Assembly: GCF_000783395.1 (NCBI RefSeq)
Contig: NZ_JSFK01000002.1
Coordinates: 434,001 to 498,000 of the forward strand
From: Pseudomonas chlororaphis
Lineage (GTDB): Bacteria > Pseudomonadota > Gammaproteobacteria > Pseudomonadales > Pseudomonadaceae
Reading direction: 5' to 3'
Length of the DNA stretch: 64,000 nucleotides
The notes beneath the pieces were generated by a model. It had not been told where the DNA came from. It did not search any database and worked only from the letters and a program-made list of their open reading frames with translations. Position 1 is the stretch's first letter. The number at the start of each line of letters is the position of its first letter. Made by a program: the position numbers and the translations under genes. Shown here piece after piece: positions 46,916 through 60,985 of this stretch.

Positions 46916-48283
46916 TCAGCTCTTCTTGATCTTCTCCGGGCGCTTCCAGCCGTCGATATTCCTCTGCCGCGCTCGGCCCACGGCCAACTGTGCGTTATCC
47001 ACATTCTGCGTAATGGTCGACCCGGCCGCCGTGGTTGCACCGTCGGAGATATCCACAGGCGCGACCAGCGAATTATTGGAACCGATGAACACGTCCGCAC
47101 CCAGCACGGTTTTCCACTTGTTGGCGCCATCGTAGTTGCAGGTGATGGTGCCGGCGCCGATGTTGGTACGCGCACCAATTTCGGCATCACCCAGATAAGT
47201 CAGATGTCCTGCCTTGGCGCCTTCGCCCATGCGGGCATTTTTCAGTTCAACAAAGTTACCCACATGCGCACGCGCTTCGAGCACGGTGCCTGGACGCAGA
47301 CGCGCAAATGGTCCGGCATCACTGCCCTCGCCCAGAACGGCACCTTCAATGTGCGAGTTGGCCTTGATCACCACACCTTTGCGCAGGGTGCTGTCCTTGA
47401 TCACACAGTTCGGGCCGATCACCACGTCGTCTTCGATGACAACGTTACCTTCGAGGATCACGTTGATGTCGATCAGCACGTCGCGACCCACGGTGACTTC
47501 GCCTCGCACGTCGAAACGCGCCGGGTCACGCAGGGTGACGCCTTGGGCCATCAACCGACGGCCAGCGCGCAACTGGTAGTGGCGCTCCAGCTCGGACAGT
47601 TGCTTGCGATCGTTGGCGCCCTGCACTTCCATCGGATCGTGCGGTTGTTCGGTGGCGACAACCAGGCCATCACTCACCGCCATTTCGATCACGTCGGTCA
47701 GGTAGTACTCGCCTTGGGCATTGTTGTTCGACAGGCGACTCATCCAGTCGGCCAGACGATTGGCCGGGACAGCGAGGATACCGGTATTACCTTCAGTAAT
47801 TGCGCGTTGCGCTTCGCTGGCATCTTTGTGTTCAACGATGGCTGCGACCTTGCCGTCGGCATCGCGCACGATACGGCCGTAACCGGTCGGGTCGTCCAGT
47901 TCCACGGTGAGCAAACCCATCTGCCCAGGCACGACGTGCTTGAGCAAACGCTGCAGGGTTTCGACTTCGATCAACGGCACGTCACCGTAGAGGATCAGCA
48001 CGGTGTCGGCAGTAATGAACGGCACCGCTTGCGCAGTGGCGTGGCCGGTGCCCAGTTGCTTGTCTTGCAGGACGAAATTCAGATCATCAGCGGCCAGACG
48101 TTCACGCACCACTTCGGCGCCATGGCCGATCACCACATGAATACGTTGTGGCTCAAGTTGCCGGGCGCTGTGGATAACATGGCCCAACATGGAGTTGCCG
48201 GCAATCGGATGCAGCACTTTCGGCAGCGCCGAACGCATACGGGTGCCTTGACCGGCCGCGAGGATAACGATTTCAAGAGACAT
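46916..48283 (-). CDS. glmU: bifunctional UDP-N-acetylglucosamine pyrophosphorylase / glucosamine-1-P acetyltransferase
   Basis: Makes UDP-GlcNAc from glucosamine-1-phosphate, acetyl-CoA and UTP. It has 455 residues. The uridylyltransferase motif [20 protein letters not shown] is at residue 7. From about 250 the left-handed beta-helix acetyltransferase begins; [24 protein letters not shown] is the acetyltransferase hallmark. It lies between the atp operon and glmR, with terminator 48344-48373 just upstream. Confidence 0.96.
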   Translation of the reverse strand: MSLEIVILAAGQGTRMRSALPKVLHPIAGNSMLGHVIHSARQLEPQRIHVVIGHGAEVVRERLAADDLNFVLQDKQLGTGHATAQAVPFITADTVLILYGDVPLIEVETLQRLLKHVVPGQMGLLTVELDDPTGYGRIVRDADGKVAAIVEHKDASEAQRAITEGNTGILAVPANRLADWMSRLSNNNAQGEYYLTDVIEMAVSDGLVVATEQPHDPMEVQGANDRKQLSELERHYQLRAGRRLMAQGVTLRDPARFDVRGEVTVGRDVLIDINVILEGNVVIEDDVVIGPNCVIKDSTLRKGVVIKANSHIEGAVLGEGSDAGPFARLRPGTVLEARAHVGNFVELKNARMGEGAKAGHLTYLGDAEIGARTNIGAGTITCNYDGANKWKTVLGADVFIGSNNSLVAPVDISDGATTAAGSTITQNVDNAQLAVGRARQRNIDGWKRPEKIKKS

Positions 48284-48343
48284 GACTGGCTACCAATCCT
48301 GGGTGGTCAGCAACTGCGACCGGGTTTCGGGAATTCGGAAAAG

Positions 48344-48373
48344 AAAAAAGGGTAGCCGAGGCTACCCTTTTTT
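48344..48373. terminator. rho-independent terminator of the atp operon
   Basis: AAAAAAGGGTAGCC, GA, GGCTACCCTTTTTT: a perfect 14-bp hairpin including A/T tails. It lies about 30 bp after the atpC stop on the minus strand and separates the ATP synthase operon from glmU. Confidence 0.9.
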
Positions 48374-48401
48374 ATCAATCGCACAACAAGCGGCTGACGG
48401 A

Positions 48402-48827
48402 TTAACCGCCAAACTTCTTGCGGATCTGCTGGACGGTGCGCAGCTGAGCTGCAGCCTCGGCCAGACGTGCGGACGCAGCTCCGTAGTCGAAATCTGCGCT
48501 CTTCTCGTGCAGAGCAGCTTCGGCAGCCTTGAGAGCTGCCTGGGCTTGAGCTTCATCCAGGTCGGCGGCGCGTTGCACGGTATCGGCAAGCACCTTGACC
48601 ATGTTCGGCTGAACCTCGAGGAAACCACCGGAGATGTAGAACACCTCGGCTTCCCCGCCTTGCTTGATCAGGCGGATCGGACCTGGCTTCAGATTAGTGA
48701 TCAGCGGCGCGTGACCCAGAGCGATACCAAGATCACCCAGTGCACCGTGCGCAATCACCATCTCGACCAGGCCGGAAAAGATTTCCCCTTCCGCGCTGAC
48801 GATATCGCAATGGACTGTCATAGCCAT
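48402..48827 (-). CDS. atpC: ATP synthase epsilon subunit
   Basis: The epsilon subunit of the F1 central stalk, 141 residues. An N-terminal beta-sandwich ([19 protein letters not shown]) is followed by two C-terminal helices rich in Ala and Glu. It couples rotation and restrains ATP hydrolysis. Last gene of the atp operon, followed by a strong terminator. Confidence 0.95.
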   Translation of the reverse strand: MAMTVHCDIVSAEGEIFSGLVEMVIAHGALGDLGIALGHAPLITNLKPGPIRLIKQGGEAEVFYISGGFLEVQPNMVKVLADTVQRAADLDEAQAQAALKAAEAALHEKSADFDYGAASARLAEAAAQLRTVQQIRKKFGG

Positions 48828-48872
48828 CTGATTGCCTCAACCTAAATGAGCGCCCGTTGCCGGGCGCCGGGA

Positions 48873-50279
<1,407 letters not shown>

Positions 50280-51140
50280 TTAAACCGCGGCAGCGCCGCC
50301 GACGATTTCCGAGATCTCTTGGGTGATCGCAGCCTGACGCGCCTTGTTGTAGATCAGCTGCAAATCGCTGATCAAATCACCGGCGTTGTCGGTAGCGTTC
50401 TTCATCGCGATCATCCGCGCAGCTTGTTCAGCCGCGTTGTTCTCGACCACCGCCTGGTAGACCTGCGACTCAACGTAGCGGACCATCAAGCCGTCAAGCA
50501 GCTCTTTGGCATCCGGTTCGTAGAGGTAGTCCCAGTGGTGCTTGAGATCCTGATCCGGGGTCGCCACCAGTGGAATCAACTGCTCCACGGTAGGCTGTTG
50601 CGTCATGGTGTTGATGAACTTGTTGGACACCACGGACAGGCGGTCAATACGGCCGTCCAGGTAGGCATCCAGCATCACCTTGACGCTGCCGATCAAGTCA
50701 TTGATCGACGGCTCTTCACCCAGGTGGCTGATAGCTGCAACGACGTTACCGCCGAAGTTGCGGAAAAAGGCCGCACCCTTGCTACCCACGACACACAGAT
50801 CAATCTCGACGCCGTTTTCGCGGTTTACCGCCATGTCCTTGACCAGGGCCTTGAACAGGTTGGTATTCAAGCCGCCGCACAGACCACGGTCACTGCTCAC
50901 CACAACATAACCAACGCGCTTGATAGCGCGGTCGATCATGAACGGGTGGCGGTATTCCGGGTTGGCGTTGGCCAGATGCCCAATAACCTGGCGGATACGC
51001 TCCGCATAAGGACGGCTAGCAGCCATGCGCATTTGTGCCTTGCGCATTTTGCTGACCGCCACTTTTTCCATGGCGCTGGTAATCTTTTGCGTGCTTTTGA
51101 TGCTCGCAATCTTACTGCGAATCTCTTTTGCGCCTGCCAT
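50280..51140 (-). CDS. atpG: ATP synthase gamma subunit
   Basis: The rotating F1 shaft, 286 residues. The N-terminal helix [27 protein letters not shown] and the C-terminal helix [19 protein letters not shown] form the coiled coil inside the alpha3beta3 ring. It lies between atpA and atpD. Confidence 0.96.
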   Translation of the reverse strand: MAGAKEIRSKIASIKSTQKITSAMEKVAVSKMRKAQMRMAASRPYAERIRQVIGHLANANPEYRHPFMIDRAIKRVGYVVVSSDRGLCGGLNTNLFKALVKDMAVNRENGVEIDLCVVGSKGAAFFRNFGGNVVAAISHLGEEPSINDLIGSVKVMLDAYLDGRIDRLSVVSNKFINTMTQQPTVEQLIPLVATPDQDLKHHWDYLYEPDAKELLDGLMVRYVESQVYQAVVENNAAEQAARMIAMKNATDNAGDLISDLQLIYNKARQAAITQEISEIVGGAAAV

Positions 51141-51190
51141 GTAACACCTATCAGGTTAGCAAGCGGGAGCCTCGCGGCTCCCGCTGCGGC

Positions 51191-52735
51191 TTACCAGGTT
51201 TGGGTGGCCTTGAACTTCTCGATACCGGCTTTCATGCCAGCGTCGATTTCGTCATTGAAGTCACCTTTAACGTTGATCTTGGCCATCAAATCGGCGTGAT
51301 CGCGGTTGAAGAAAGCAATCAGCGCTTGTTCGAAGCTGCCGATCTTGGCGATTTCAATGTCAGTCAGGAACCCACGCTCAGCGGCATACAGCGACAGCGC
51401 CATGTCAGCGATCGACATTGGTGCGTATTGCTTCTGCTTCATCAGCTCGGTAACGCGCTGACCATGCTCAAGTTGCTTACGGGTCGCTTCGTCCAGGTCA
51501 GAAGCGAACTGGGCGAATGCCGCCAGTTCACGGTACTGAGCCAGAGCGGTACGGATACCACCGGACAGCTTCTTGATGATCTTGGTCTGAGCGGCACCAC
51601 CCACACGGGATACCGAAACACCGGCGTTCACTGCAGGACGGATGCCCGAGTTGAACATGGCCGATTCCAGGAAGATCTGACCGTCGGTGATGGAAATCAC
51701 GTTGGTCGGAACGAACGCGGAAACGTCGCCAGCCTGGGTTTCGATGATCGGCAGTGCGGTCAGGGAACCGGTTTTGCCGGTCACTGCGCCGTTGGTGAAC
51801 TTCTCTACGTATTCTTCCGAAACGCGGGATGCGCGCTCCAGCAGACGGGAGTGGAGATAGAACACGTCGCCTGGGTAAGCTTCACGGCCTGGTGGACGGC
51901 GCAGCAGCAGGGAAATCTGGCGGTAAGCCACTGCTTGCTTGGACAGATCGTCATAAACGATCAGCGCGTCTTCACCGCGGTCGCGGAAGAATTCACCCAT
52001 GGTGCAACCGGAGTACGGTGCCAGGAATTGCAGCGCAGGAGATTCCGAAGCACTGGCAGCCACGATGATCGTGTTGGCCAGGGCGCCGTTTTCTTCCAGC
52101 TTGCGAACCACGTTGGCGATGGTCGATTGTTTCTGACCAATAGCTACGTAGACGCAGAAAATGCCGCTGTCTTTCTGGTTGATGATCGCGTCGATCGCCA
52201 GAGCGGTTTTACCGATCTGACGGTCACCGATGATCAGCTCACGCTGGCCACGGCCGACAGGGATCATGGCATCGACAGCCTTGTAGCCAGTCTGTACAGG
52301 CTGGTCTACCGACTTACGCCAGATCACGCCCGGAGCAACTTTCTCGACCGCGTCGGTCTCGGTGTTGCCCAGTGGACCTTTGCCGTCAACAGGGTTACCC
52401 AGTGCGTCGACTACGCGACCCAGCAGTTCCTTACCAACAGGAACTTCGAGGATGCGGCCGGTGCACTTGGCGCTCATGCCTTCAGCCAGAGACTGGTAAG
52501 CGCCCAGTACAACGGCACCTACGGAGTCTTGCTCCAGGTTGAGGGCCATACCGTAGACGCCGCCCGGAAACTCGATCATCTCGCCGTACATAACGTCGGC
52601 CAGACCGTGAATCCGCACGATGCCGTCAGATACGCTGACGACAGTGCCTTCGTTACGGGCTTGGGAGGTCACATCGAGCTTGTCGATGCGGCCCTTGATA
52701 ATTTCACTTATTTCGGAAGGATTGAGTTGCTGCAT
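51191..52735 (-). CDS. atpA: ATP synthase alpha subunit
   Basis: The non-catalytic nucleotide-binding F1 subunit, 514 residues. The P-loop is GDRQIGKTA near residue 170, and the alpha/beta signature [14 protein letters not shown] lies near 365. The start [17 protein letters not shown] is typical. Confidence 0.97.
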   Translation of the reverse strand: MQQLNPSEISEIIKGRIDKLDVTSQARNEGTVVSVSDGIVRIHGLADVMYGEMIEFPGGVYGMALNLEQDSVGAVVLGAYQSLAEGMSAKCTGRILEVPVGKELLGRVVDALGNPVDGKGPLGNTETDAVEKVAPGVIWRKSVDQPVQTGYKAVDAMIPVGRGQRELIIGDRQIGKTALAIDAIINQKDSGIFCVYVAIGQKQSTIANVVRKLEENGALANTIIVAASASESPALQFLAPYSGCTMGEFFRDRGEDALIVYDDLSKQAVAYRQISLLLRRPPGREAYPGDVFYLHSRLLERASRVSEEYVEKFTNGAVTGKTGSLTALPIIETQAGDVSAFVPTNVISITDGQIFLESAMFNSGIRPAVNAGVSVSRVGGAAQTKIIKKLSGGIRTALAQYRELAAFAQFASDLDEATRKQLEHGQRVTELMKQKQYAPMSIADMALSLYAAERGFLTDIEIAKIGSFEQALIAFFNRDHADLMAKINVKGDFNDEIDAGMKAGIEKFKATQTW

Positions 52736-52756
52736 TGCTCTGCTGCCCCTTCAAAC

Positions 52757-53293
52757 TCAAGATTTCAATGCTTCGGCAAGTTTCGCGATTTTGCCGCGAA
52801 TCGAGCCATCGATAACCAGGTCGCCGGCGCGGATAACGACACCACCTATAAGGGCAGCATCCTCCGCAACTTGCAGGCGCACTTCCCGGTTGAGTCGTGC
52901 ACTGAGAACCTTGGCGAGTTTGTCTTGCTGTTCTTGGTTCAATGCAAAAGCACTGGTCACTTCAACGTCTACCGACTTCTCTTGTTCGGCCTTGTACAGG
53001 TCGAAAAGAGCGGCAATCTCCGGCAGAAGCGGGAGACGGTCGTTTTCGGCAACGACATTGATGAAGTTCTGTGCCTTGGCATCAAACTTGTCGCCGCACA
53101 CGTCAATAAACGTGGCGGCCTTTTCTGCGCTCGTCAGTCGCGGGGCCTTGAGCACGCGCTGCATGGTGTCGTCTTGCGACACCGCTGCAGCCAGGCCGAG
53201 CATGGCTGACCAATTGGCCAGTTGCTGGTGGGCCTGAGCGTGCTCGAAGGCCGCCTTAGCGTAAGGTCGGGCCAACGTGGTCAGTTCTGCCAT
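52757..53293 (-). CDS. atpH: ATP synthase delta subunit
   Basis: The peripheral-stalk OSCP subunit, 178 residues, joining F1 to the b dimer. It starts [18 protein letters not shown]. The C-terminal [24 protein letters not shown] segment ([20 protein letters not shown]) is the family signature. Confidence 0.96.
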   Translation of the reverse strand: MAELTTLARPYAKAAFEHAQAHQQLANWSAMLGLAAAVSQDDTMQRVLKAPRLTSAEKAATFIDVCGDKFDAKAQNFINVVAENDRLPLLPEIAALFDLYKAEQEKSVDVEVTSAFALNQEQQDKLAKVLSARLNREVRLQVAEDAALIGGVVIRAGDLVIDGSIRGKIAKLAEALKS

Positions 53294-53305
53294 GATCGCC
53301 CTCGC

Positions 53306-53776
53306 TTAGATTTCAGCAGCCAGTTGGTTAACCAGCTCTGCGTGCGCGTTTTGATCGATTGTGGCACCCAGGATCTTCTCGGCGCCGCCGACAGCCAGCA
53401 AACCCACTTGGGCGCGCAGCTTGTCTTTGACACTGTTCAGTTCCTGTTCGATCTCGGCTTGAGCCTGAACCTTCACACGGTCAGCGTCGACACGGGCCTT
53501 TTCAACGGCCTCTTCGACAATCTGGTTACCGCGTTTCTTGGCTTGCTCGATGATTTCAGCTGCCTGAGCTTTCGCTTCGCGCAGTTGCTGACCCGCTTTT
53601 TCTTGGGCCAACTCCAGGTCGCGAGCTGCACGGCTGGCAGCGTCCAGACCATCAGCGATCTTCTTTTGACGTTCGTGCAGAGCAGCGATGACCGGAGGCC
53701 ATACATACTTCATGCAGAACAGTACAAAAATCAGGAACGCAACGGACTGGCCAATCAGGGTCGCATTAATGTTCAC
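53306..53776 (-). CDS. atpF: ATP synthase b subunit
   Basis: The membrane-anchored stator subunit, 156 residues. One N-terminal transmembrane helix (about 5-25) is followed by a long charged coiled coil. The start codon is GTG 53776; [20 protein letters not shown] matches the usual N-terminus. Confidence 0.95.
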   Translation of the reverse strand: MNINATLIGQSVAFLIFVLFCMKYVWPPVIAALHERQKKIADGLDAASRAARDLELAQEKAGQQLREAKAQAAEIIEQAKKRGNQIVEEAVEKARVDADRVKVQAQAEIEQELNSVKDKLRAQVGLLAVGGAEKILGATIDQNAHAELVNQLAAEI

Positions 53777-53835
53777 GCCAACACCTCGCAGTTACGTTGT
53801 CCATCACATCAAATTACTCGGAAGAATCCGGGTAA

Positions 53836-54108
<273 letters not shown>

Positions 54109-54180
54109 TTACGTCGTATGGTTTAGGTTTTTTAGATTAAAGCGGTAAAACAAATCGTTTCAGGTGCCCTGTGAAGAGCC

Positions 54181-54202
54181 CCTTCCCGTTTGACCGGGAA
54201 GG
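54181..54202 (-). other. hairpin in the atpB-atpE intergenic region
   Basis: CCTTCCCG and CGGGAAGG form an 8-bp stem with a 6-nt loop. It lies between atpB (3' end 54227) and atpE (start 54093) without a following T run, so it is more likely an mRNA stability or processing element than a terminator. Confidence 0.55.
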
Positions 54203-54226
54203 ACATCAGACTAGTCGAGACTGGTC

Positions 54227-55520
<1,294 letters not shown>

Positions 55521-55598
55521 CACGTTTGCTCTCCAATGGTCGGCTGCCAGAATTCAATAACTTGGCATAATTTGTGCCGACAAAATGCGCGCAGAGTA

Positions 55599-55618
55599 TA
55601 GGGGCGGTTCTGCCCCTA
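55599..55618. terminator. hairpin between parB and atpI
   Basis: TAGGGGC and GCCCCTA form a 7-bp GC-rich stem with a 6-nt loop, 51 bp after the parB stop. No clear T run follows on the minus strand, so terminator function is uncertain. Confidence 0.45.
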
Positions 55619-55668
55619 TTCAACTGTCAGGTAGTGATTTCCGACTGCGCGCTACATGAGGAAATGTT

Positions 55669-56541
55669 TCAGCGGATGTGTGCGAGCACACCTTGAAGCT
55701 CATCAAGGGAGTTGTAACCGATCACCAACTGACCCTTGCCCTTCTTGCCGTGGCGAATCTGCACCGCAGAGCCTAGGCGCTCGGCCAGACGCTGTTCGAG
55801 ACGGGCGATATCCGGGTCGGGTTTGGTCGCCTCCACAGGCTCCGGTTTGCCACTCAACCACTGACGAACCAGTGCCTCGGTTTGGCGCACAGTGAGACCG
55901 CGTGCGACAACATGTCGCGCCCCTTCTACCTGCTGATTGTCCGGCAGACCGAGCAATGCACGGGCGTGACCCATTTCCAGGTCGCCATGGGACAGCATGG
56001 TCTTGATGACTTCAGGCAGCGCAATAAGCCGCAACAGGTTAGCCACAGTGACGCGGGACTTACCCACAGCCTCGGCAACTTGTTGCTGAGTGAGCTGGAA
56101 TTCCTGCTGCAAACGCTGCAGGGCCACCGCTTCTTCGATCGGGTTGAGGTCTTCGCGCTGGATGTTCTCGATCAGCGCAATGGCGATTGCGGTTTCATCC
56201 GGCACATCGCGGACCATCGCCGGGATGGTTTCCTGCCCGGCTTGCTGACTCGCGCGCCAGCGACGTTCACCGGCGATGATCTCGAAGCGGCCACCGCCAA
56301 TCGGGCGCACCACGATCGGCTGCATCACGCCTTGCGCCTTGATCGACGCTGCCAGTTCTTCCAGCGCCTGCGGATCCATGTCGCGGCGCGGCTGGTATTT
56401 ACCGCGCTGCAGCAGATCCAGCGGCAAGTGCTGCAGTTCGCGGGTGTCAGCTTGCGCGGCTTGTTCTTCCAGCGCGCTGACGGTCGGACCACTCAGCAGT
56501 GCATCCAGTCCACGTCCGAGACCTCGTTTCTTGACGGCCAT
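55669..56541 (-). CDS. parB: chromosome partitioning protein ParB
   Basis: A CTPase clamp that loads at parS and organises the origin region for segregation. It has 290 residues. The N-terminal domain holds the CTP/arginine patch GERRWRASQ (near residue 96). A helix-turn-helix (about 140-185, LTQQQVAEAVGKSRVTVANLLRL) binds parS. The C-terminal dimerisation domain follows. Three parS-like sites are in the window. It lies nine bases after parA. Confidence 0.96.
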   Translation of the reverse strand: MAVKKRGLGRGLDALLSGPTVSALEEQAAQADTRELQHLPLDLLQRGKYQPRRDMDPQALEELAASIKAQGVMQPIVVRPIGGGRFEIIAGERRWRASQQAGQETIPAMVRDVPDETAIAIALIENIQREDLNPIEEAVALQRLQQEFQLTQQQVAEAVGKSRVTVANLLRLIALPEVIKTMLSHGDLEMGHARALLGLPDNQQVEGARHVVARGLTVRQTEALVRQWLSGKPEPVEATKPDPDIARLEQRLAERLGSAVQIRHGKKGKGQLVIGYNSLDELQGVLAHIR

Positions 56542-56550
56542 GGGGATTCC

Positions 56551-57348
56551 TTAAGTTGCCTGAGCGGCGGCGATGCGTGAATTTTTGCGCTGACGGCGAA
56601 CCATCTCGCCGGCCAGGGCCAGATAAGCCAGGGCGCCGCGCGATTGCTTGTCGTAGGCCAGCGCCGGCATGCCGTAGCTCGGCGCTTCGGCCAGGCGGAT
56701 GTTGCGCGGAATCACCGTGTCGTACAGCTGATCGCCGAAGTGTTCCTTGAGCTGCGCCGAAACGTCGTTCATCAGGCTCAGGCGCGGGTCGTACATGGTC
56801 CGCAGCAGGCCTTCGACTTTCAGGTTCGGGTTCAACAACTCGGCGATGCGCTTGATGTTATCCACAAGGTCGCTCAAACCTTCGAGCGCAAAGTACTCGC
56901 ACTGCATGGGGATAATTACCCCGTCAGCGGCGACCAGTGCGTTCAGCGTGAGCATCGACAGCGACGGCGGGCAGTCGATCAGGATGTAATCGTAATTCTC
57001 ACGGATCGGCGCCAGCGCGCTGCGCAGACGGCTTTCCTTCATCTGCATTTCCAGCAGCACCACTTCGGCCGCGGTCAAATCGCGGTTGGCCGGCAGCAGT
57101 TGATAACCGCCGTGCTCGGAATAGTGCATGGCCTGGGCCAGATCGCATTCGCCGATCAGCAGGTCGTAGACCGAGTTTTCCAGGCCGTGTTTATCCACAC
57201 CGCTACCCATGGTGGCGTTGCCCTGTGGATCGAGATCGATCAACAGCACCCGGCGCTTGGTCGCGACCAGGGATGCTGCGAGGTTGATGCAGGTGGTGGT
57301 CTTGCCCACACCACCCTTTTGGTTCGCTATCGCGAATACCTTAGCCAT
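56551..57348 (-). CDS. parA: chromosome partitioning ATPase ParA
   Basis: A deviant Walker ATPase that pulls ParB-bound origins apart, 265 residues. The motif KGGVGKTTTCINLAAS is at residue 10 and DPQGNATMGSGVD near 40. ATG 57348 (MAKVFAIANQKGG) is chosen over the longer start 57366. It follows rsmG after 18 bp. Confidence 0.96.
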   Translation of the reverse strand: MAKVFAIANQKGGVGKTTTCINLAASLVATKRRVLLIDLDPQGNATMGSGVDKHGLENSVYDLLIGECDLAQAMHYSEHGGYQLLPANRDLTAAEVVLLEMQMKESRLRSALAPIRENYDYILIDCPPSLSMLTLNALVAADGVIIPMQCEYFALEGLSDLVDNIKRIAELLNPNLKVEGLLRTMYDPRLSLMNDVSAQLKEHFGDQLYDTVIPRNIRLAEAPSYGMPALAYDKQSRGALAYLALAGEMVRRQRKNSRIAAAQAT

Positions 57349-57366
57349 TCTTGCTTGTGTTCCCAA

Positions 57367-58011
57367 TCATGCCGTGCGGCGCAGTATCAGCAGATGGCGT
57401 TGGCCTTGGCAACCGGGTACGGCCAGGGCGTGTTCGCTATCGAGTTTGAAGTCTGCCGGCAATGCTACCAGCTCATCGGCCGGATGAACGCCCTTCATTG
57501 CCAGCCAGCGTGTATCGGCATCGCCGAGGTGGCGAGTCCAGTTGGTGAAGTTTTCCATGCTGCTGAACGCCCGGGAAATGATCCCGTTGAACGGCTGCGC
57601 AGGCTGGAACGCTTCGACACGACTGTGGATAACTTGCAGGTTATCCAGTTTGAGTTCGAGTTTGACCTGAGTCAGGAAGCGGGTTTTCTTGCCGTTGCTG
57701 TCCAGACAGGTCACTTGCGAGTCTGGATACAAAATCGCCAACGGGATTCCCGGCATGCCGCCGCCGCTGCCGACGTCGAGCCAGCGGCCGTTTTCGATGA
57801 ACGACATCACACTCAGACTATCGAGCAAGTGCCGCGAAACCATTTCGTCCGGATCACGCACAGCGGTCAGGTTGTAGGCCTGGTTCCATTTGATCAACAG
57901 GGCCAGATAACCCAGCAGCAATTCGTGCTGGGCTTCAGTGAGATTGACACCGAGCTCGCGGGCTCCTGTGGATAACTCTTCGGCGTGTTGCGAAGTGACC
58001 TTAGAACTCAA
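57367..58011 (-). CDS. rsmG: 16S rRNA (guanine527-N7)-methyltransferase
   Basis: Methylates G527 of 16S rRNA. It has 214 residues. The SAM motif [17 protein letters not shown] is near residue 75 and [20 protein letters not shown] near 43. The start codon is TTG 58011, overlapping the mnmG stop as TTGA, with GGAG about 9 nt before it. Confidence 0.94.
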   Translation of the reverse strand: MSSKVTSQHAEELSTGARELGVNLTEAQHELLLGYLALLIKWNQAYNLTAVRDPDEMVSRHLLDSLSVMSFIENGRWLDVGSGGGMPGIPLAILYPDSQVTCLDSNGKKTRFLTQVKLELKLDNLQVIHSRVEAFQPAQPFNGIISRAFSSMENFTNWTRHLGDADTRWLAMKGVHPADELVALPADFKLDSEHALAVPGCQGQRHLLILRRTA

Positions 58012-59909
58012 GCGCTTTGCTCCAACTGACGGCCCGCGCCGCGTTTTTTCAAATGAATCATCAACAGCGAAATCGCTGCCGGGGTCACACCCGGGATCCG
58101 CGAAGCCTGACCCAGCGTCTCTGGACGCGTGACACCGAGCTTGCTCTGGATCTCCTTGGAGAGACCGGAAATGTTGGTGTAATCGATATCCACAGGCAAT
58201 TTCGTGTCTTCACTGGCGCGCAGACGGGCGATTTCGTCCTGTTGACGATCAATGTAACCGGCGTATTTGGTCTTGATTTCAACCTGTTCGGCGACCTGTG
58301 GATCTTCGGCGCCGTTGCCGGTCACTTCGACCAGACCAGCGTAGTCGATTTCCGGACGGCTCAAGAGGTTGAGCAAGTTGTATTCGTGAGTCAGCGGCGT
58401 GCCGAATTTTTCCGCGATCGCATCGCCCTGCTGAGTGTTCGGACGAACCCAAGTGCTTTTCAGGCGTTGCTCTTCCAGCTCGATGCTTTCGCGCTTCTTG
58501 CAGAAGGCCGCCCAACGCGCGTCATCGACCAGACCGAGTTCGCGACCTTTTTCGGTCAGACGCAGGTCGGCGTTGTCCTCGCGCAGAATCAGGCGGTACT
58601 CGGCACGGGAAGTGAACATACGGTACGGCTCTTGGGTACCGAGGGTGATCAGGTCGTCGACCAACACCCCGATGTAGGCTTCATCGCGACGCGGGCACCA
58701 GGCTTCTTTGCCCTTGGCGCGCAGTGCAGCGTTGGCGCCAGCGAGCAAACCTTGAGCGCCAGCTTCTTCGTAACCGGTGGTGCCGTTGATTTGCCCGGCG
58801 AAAAACAGACCGCCAATGACTTTGGTTTCCAGGCTGTACTTCAGGTCGCGCGGATCGAAGTAGTCGTACTCGATCGCATAACCCGGACGCACGATGTGCG
58901 CGTTTTCCATGCCGCGAATCGATTGCACGATCTGCAATTGCACGTCGAACGGCAAGCTTGTGGATATCCCGTTCGGATACAGCTCATGGGTGGTCAAACC
59001 TTCCGGTTCGATAAACACCTGATGGCTTTCCTTGTCGGCAAAGCGGTGGATCTTGTCTTCGATCGACGGGCAATAGCGCGGGCCGATGCCTTCGATTTCA
59101 CCGGCAGCGGAATACATCGGCGAACGATCGAGGTTCGCGGCAATGATTTCGTGGGTGCGGGCGTTGGTGTGAGTAATCCAGCAGCTGACCTGACGGGGAT
59201 GCTGTTCTTTGTTGCCCATGAACGACATCACCGGGATCGGCGTATCGCCGGGTTGCTCGGTCATTACCGAGAAATCCACAGACTTGCCGTCAATACGTGG
59301 CGGTGTGCCGGTTTTCAAGCGGCCGACACGCAGTGGCAGTTCACGCAGACGGTGAGCCAGGGCAATTGACGGCGGATCACCGGCGCGACCGCCGGAAAAA
59401 TTCTGCAAACCGATGTGGATAAGTCCGCCAAGGAACGTACCGGTGGTCAACACCACGGAATCGGCGAAGAAGCGCAGACCCATTTGCGTGACAACACCAC
59501 GGACTTGTTCCTGCTCGACGATCAGGTCGTCAGCAGCTTGTTGAAATATCCACAGGTTCGGCTGGTTTTCCAGGATTTCGCGGACCGCGGCTTTGTAAAG
59601 AATGCGGTCGGCCTGAGCGCGGGTTGCACGCACGGCCGGGCCTTTGCGGCTGTTCAACACGCGAAACTGGATGCCGCCCAAGTCGGTAGCTGTGGCCATC
59701 GCGCCGCCGAGGGCATCGATTTCCTTGACCAGATGGCTTTTGCCAATGCCACCGATGGCCGGGTTGCAACTCATGGCACCGAGGGTTTCCACGTTATGCG
59801 TCAGCAACAGGGTTTTTGCCCCCATACGTGCTGAGGCCAGTGCTGCCTCGGTACCGGCATGACCGCCGCCGATGACGATCACTTCAAAACGGGAAGGGAA
59901 ATCCACCAC
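58008..59909 (-). CDS. mnmG: tRNA uridine-5-carboxymethylaminomethyl modification enzyme MnmG
   Basis: An FAD enzyme that with MnmE modifies wobble U34 of several tRNAs. It has 633 residues. The FAD motif [18 protein letters not shown] is near residue 12, and [21 protein letters not shown] is typical. The start is GTG 59909. mnmE, its usual neighbour in Pseudomonas, is not in the window; an iron-uptake cassette lies upstream instead. Confidence 0.96.
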   Translation of the reverse strand: MVDFPSRFEVIVIGGGHAGTEAALASARMGAKTLLLTHNVETLGAMSCNPAIGGIGKSHLVKEIDALGGAMATATDLGGIQFRVLNSRKGPAVRATRAQADRILYKAAVREILENQPNLWIFQQAADDLIVEQEQVRGVVTQMGLRFFADSVVLTTGTFLGGLIHIGLQNFSGGRAGDPPSIALAHRLRELPLRVGRLKTGTPPRIDGKSVDFSVMTEQPGDTPIPVMSFMGNKEQHPRQVSCWITHTNARTHEIIAANLDRSPMYSAAGEIEGIGPRYCPSIEDKIHRFADKESHQVFIEPEGLTTHELYPNGISTSLPFDVQLQIVQSIRGMENAHIVRPGYAIEYDYFDPRDLKYSLETKVIGGLFFAGQINGTTGYEEAGAQGLLAGANAALRAKGKEAWCPRRDEAYIGVLVDDLITLGTQEPYRMFTSRAEYRLILREDNADLRLTEKGRELGLVDDARWAAFCKKRESIELEEQRLKSTWVRPNTQQGDAIAEKFGTPLTHEYNLLNLLSRPEIDYAGLVEVTGNGAEDPQVAEQVEIKTKYAGYIDRQQDEIARLRASEDTKLPVDIDYTNISGLSKEIQSKLGVTRPETLGQASRIPGVTPAAISLLMIHLKKRGAGRQLEQSA

Positions 59910-60478
59910 GCACCTCGTGCCTGCTTAAGTAGGTAATTCAGGAATAGTTTGAGATCAGGTTTCTGGACCTGGTCGACAAGTATAGGGACTTCGCCCTTCC
60001 TAAAGAACCCTTTGCACAAAATTTAACCAGCTGTGGAGAACTCGAGGTTAAAAGAATAAAAAAGAGAGAAATTTATAAAACCTTTGTTTTTATGTTTATT
60101 TCTACTGAGCCACGTTTCTGTGGATAGATTGCTACAGGCCTTTATATTCAATATGTACAGAGTTTCAAAACCCTGTGCCCATGTGCCAATGAGGCCCTTG
60201 GATAACCGGTTTAATCCTGTGGATGAAAGGTGTGGTTATCCACAGAGGGGGTTATATCCAGTTTTGAAGCCCTGTTATCAACCGACCTCAGTGGCAGTTA
60301 TTCACAGGGCTTAATCCACAGAAAATCAACCAAATGGCTTTTTCCGGACGCAAAAAAAACCGCCACAGAAAGGTCGGTGACGATCAGGAAGCCGATAGAG
60401 GGATATGAAAGGGCTATTGTGAGAGAACGTAACAGAGGCTAATAATAGCCATTATCATTAACTCGTCAGTTTCTCCCC
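59910..60478. other. 569-bp intergenic region with DnaA-box cluster and AT-rich tract (candidate origin-like region)
   Basis: No gene is seen. A tract rich in A and T lies at 60041-60110. DnaA-box-like 9-mers: TTATCCACA at 60236-60244 and TTATTCACA at 60298-60306 match TTATNCACA exactly. One-mismatch forms lie at 60032-60040, 60119-60127, 60218-60226 (all reverse) and 60312-60320. An AT-rich element beside clustered boxes next to mnmG (gidA) recalls E. coli oriC. In Pseudomonas the functional origin is usually placed near dnaA, so this may be a secondary or ancestral site. Confidence 0.6.
60441..60459. promoter_or_regulatory. possible Fur box upstream of the sigma-factor gene
   Basis: AATAATAGCCATTATCATT resembles the repeated NATWAT hexamers of Fur sites and lies 20 bp before the sigma-factor ATG. 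It would give iron control of the cassette. The match is partial. Confidence 0.55.
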
Positions 60479-60985
60479 ATGCCCCCAACCGCCCATAACG
60501 CTGCGATCGAGCAAATCTACGAGCAACACCATTCGTGGCTATATGGATGGCTCAAGGGAAAATTGCATGACGCCTGCGATGCTGCCGATGTCGCGCATGA
60601 CACCTTCGTGCGTATCCTTGCGGCACGGAATGCCGCGCAGATTCGCGAACCGCGGGATTATCTGGCGACCATTGCACGCGGCCTGGTCATTGATCGTTAT
60701 CGAAGACAGGCCATCGAAGTCGCCTACTTGCAGACCTTGGCTGCTCGACCGGAAGCCATCGCCATCAGCGAAGAAGACAAGGCGCTGATCATCGAAACCC
60801 TGGTTACTGTGGATAAAGCCTTGGCCAGTCTCGGCGCGCGAACCCGGCAGATCTTCATGCTCTCGCAGATCGACGGCCTGACTTATCAACAGATCGCCGT
60901 GCACTTGAAGGTTTCCCTGACCACAGTAAAGAAGCACATGATCCGCGCTTTGACGGAATGTGCCCTGATCATGGCGCAGCGCTGA
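60479..60985 (+). CDS. FecI-like ECF sigma factor
   Basis: An extracytoplasmic-function sigma factor of 168 residues. Region 2 (IYEQHHSWLYGWLKGKLHDACDAADVAHDTFVRIL) and region 4 (LTYQQIAVHLKVSLTTVKKHMIRAL) are both clear. It would direct RNA polymerase to the receptor promoter when the ferric-siderophore signal arrives. Its stop overlaps the FecR start by one base (TGATG). An imperfect Fur box lies upstream. Confidence 0.93.
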   Translation: MPPTAHNAAIEQIYEQHHSWLYGWLKGKLHDACDAADVAHDTFVRILAARNAAQIREPRDYLATIARGLVIDRYRRQAIEVAYLQTLAARPEAIAISEEDKALIIETLVTVDKALASLGARTRQIFMLSQIDGLTYQQIAVHLKVSLTTVKKHMIRALTECALIMAQR

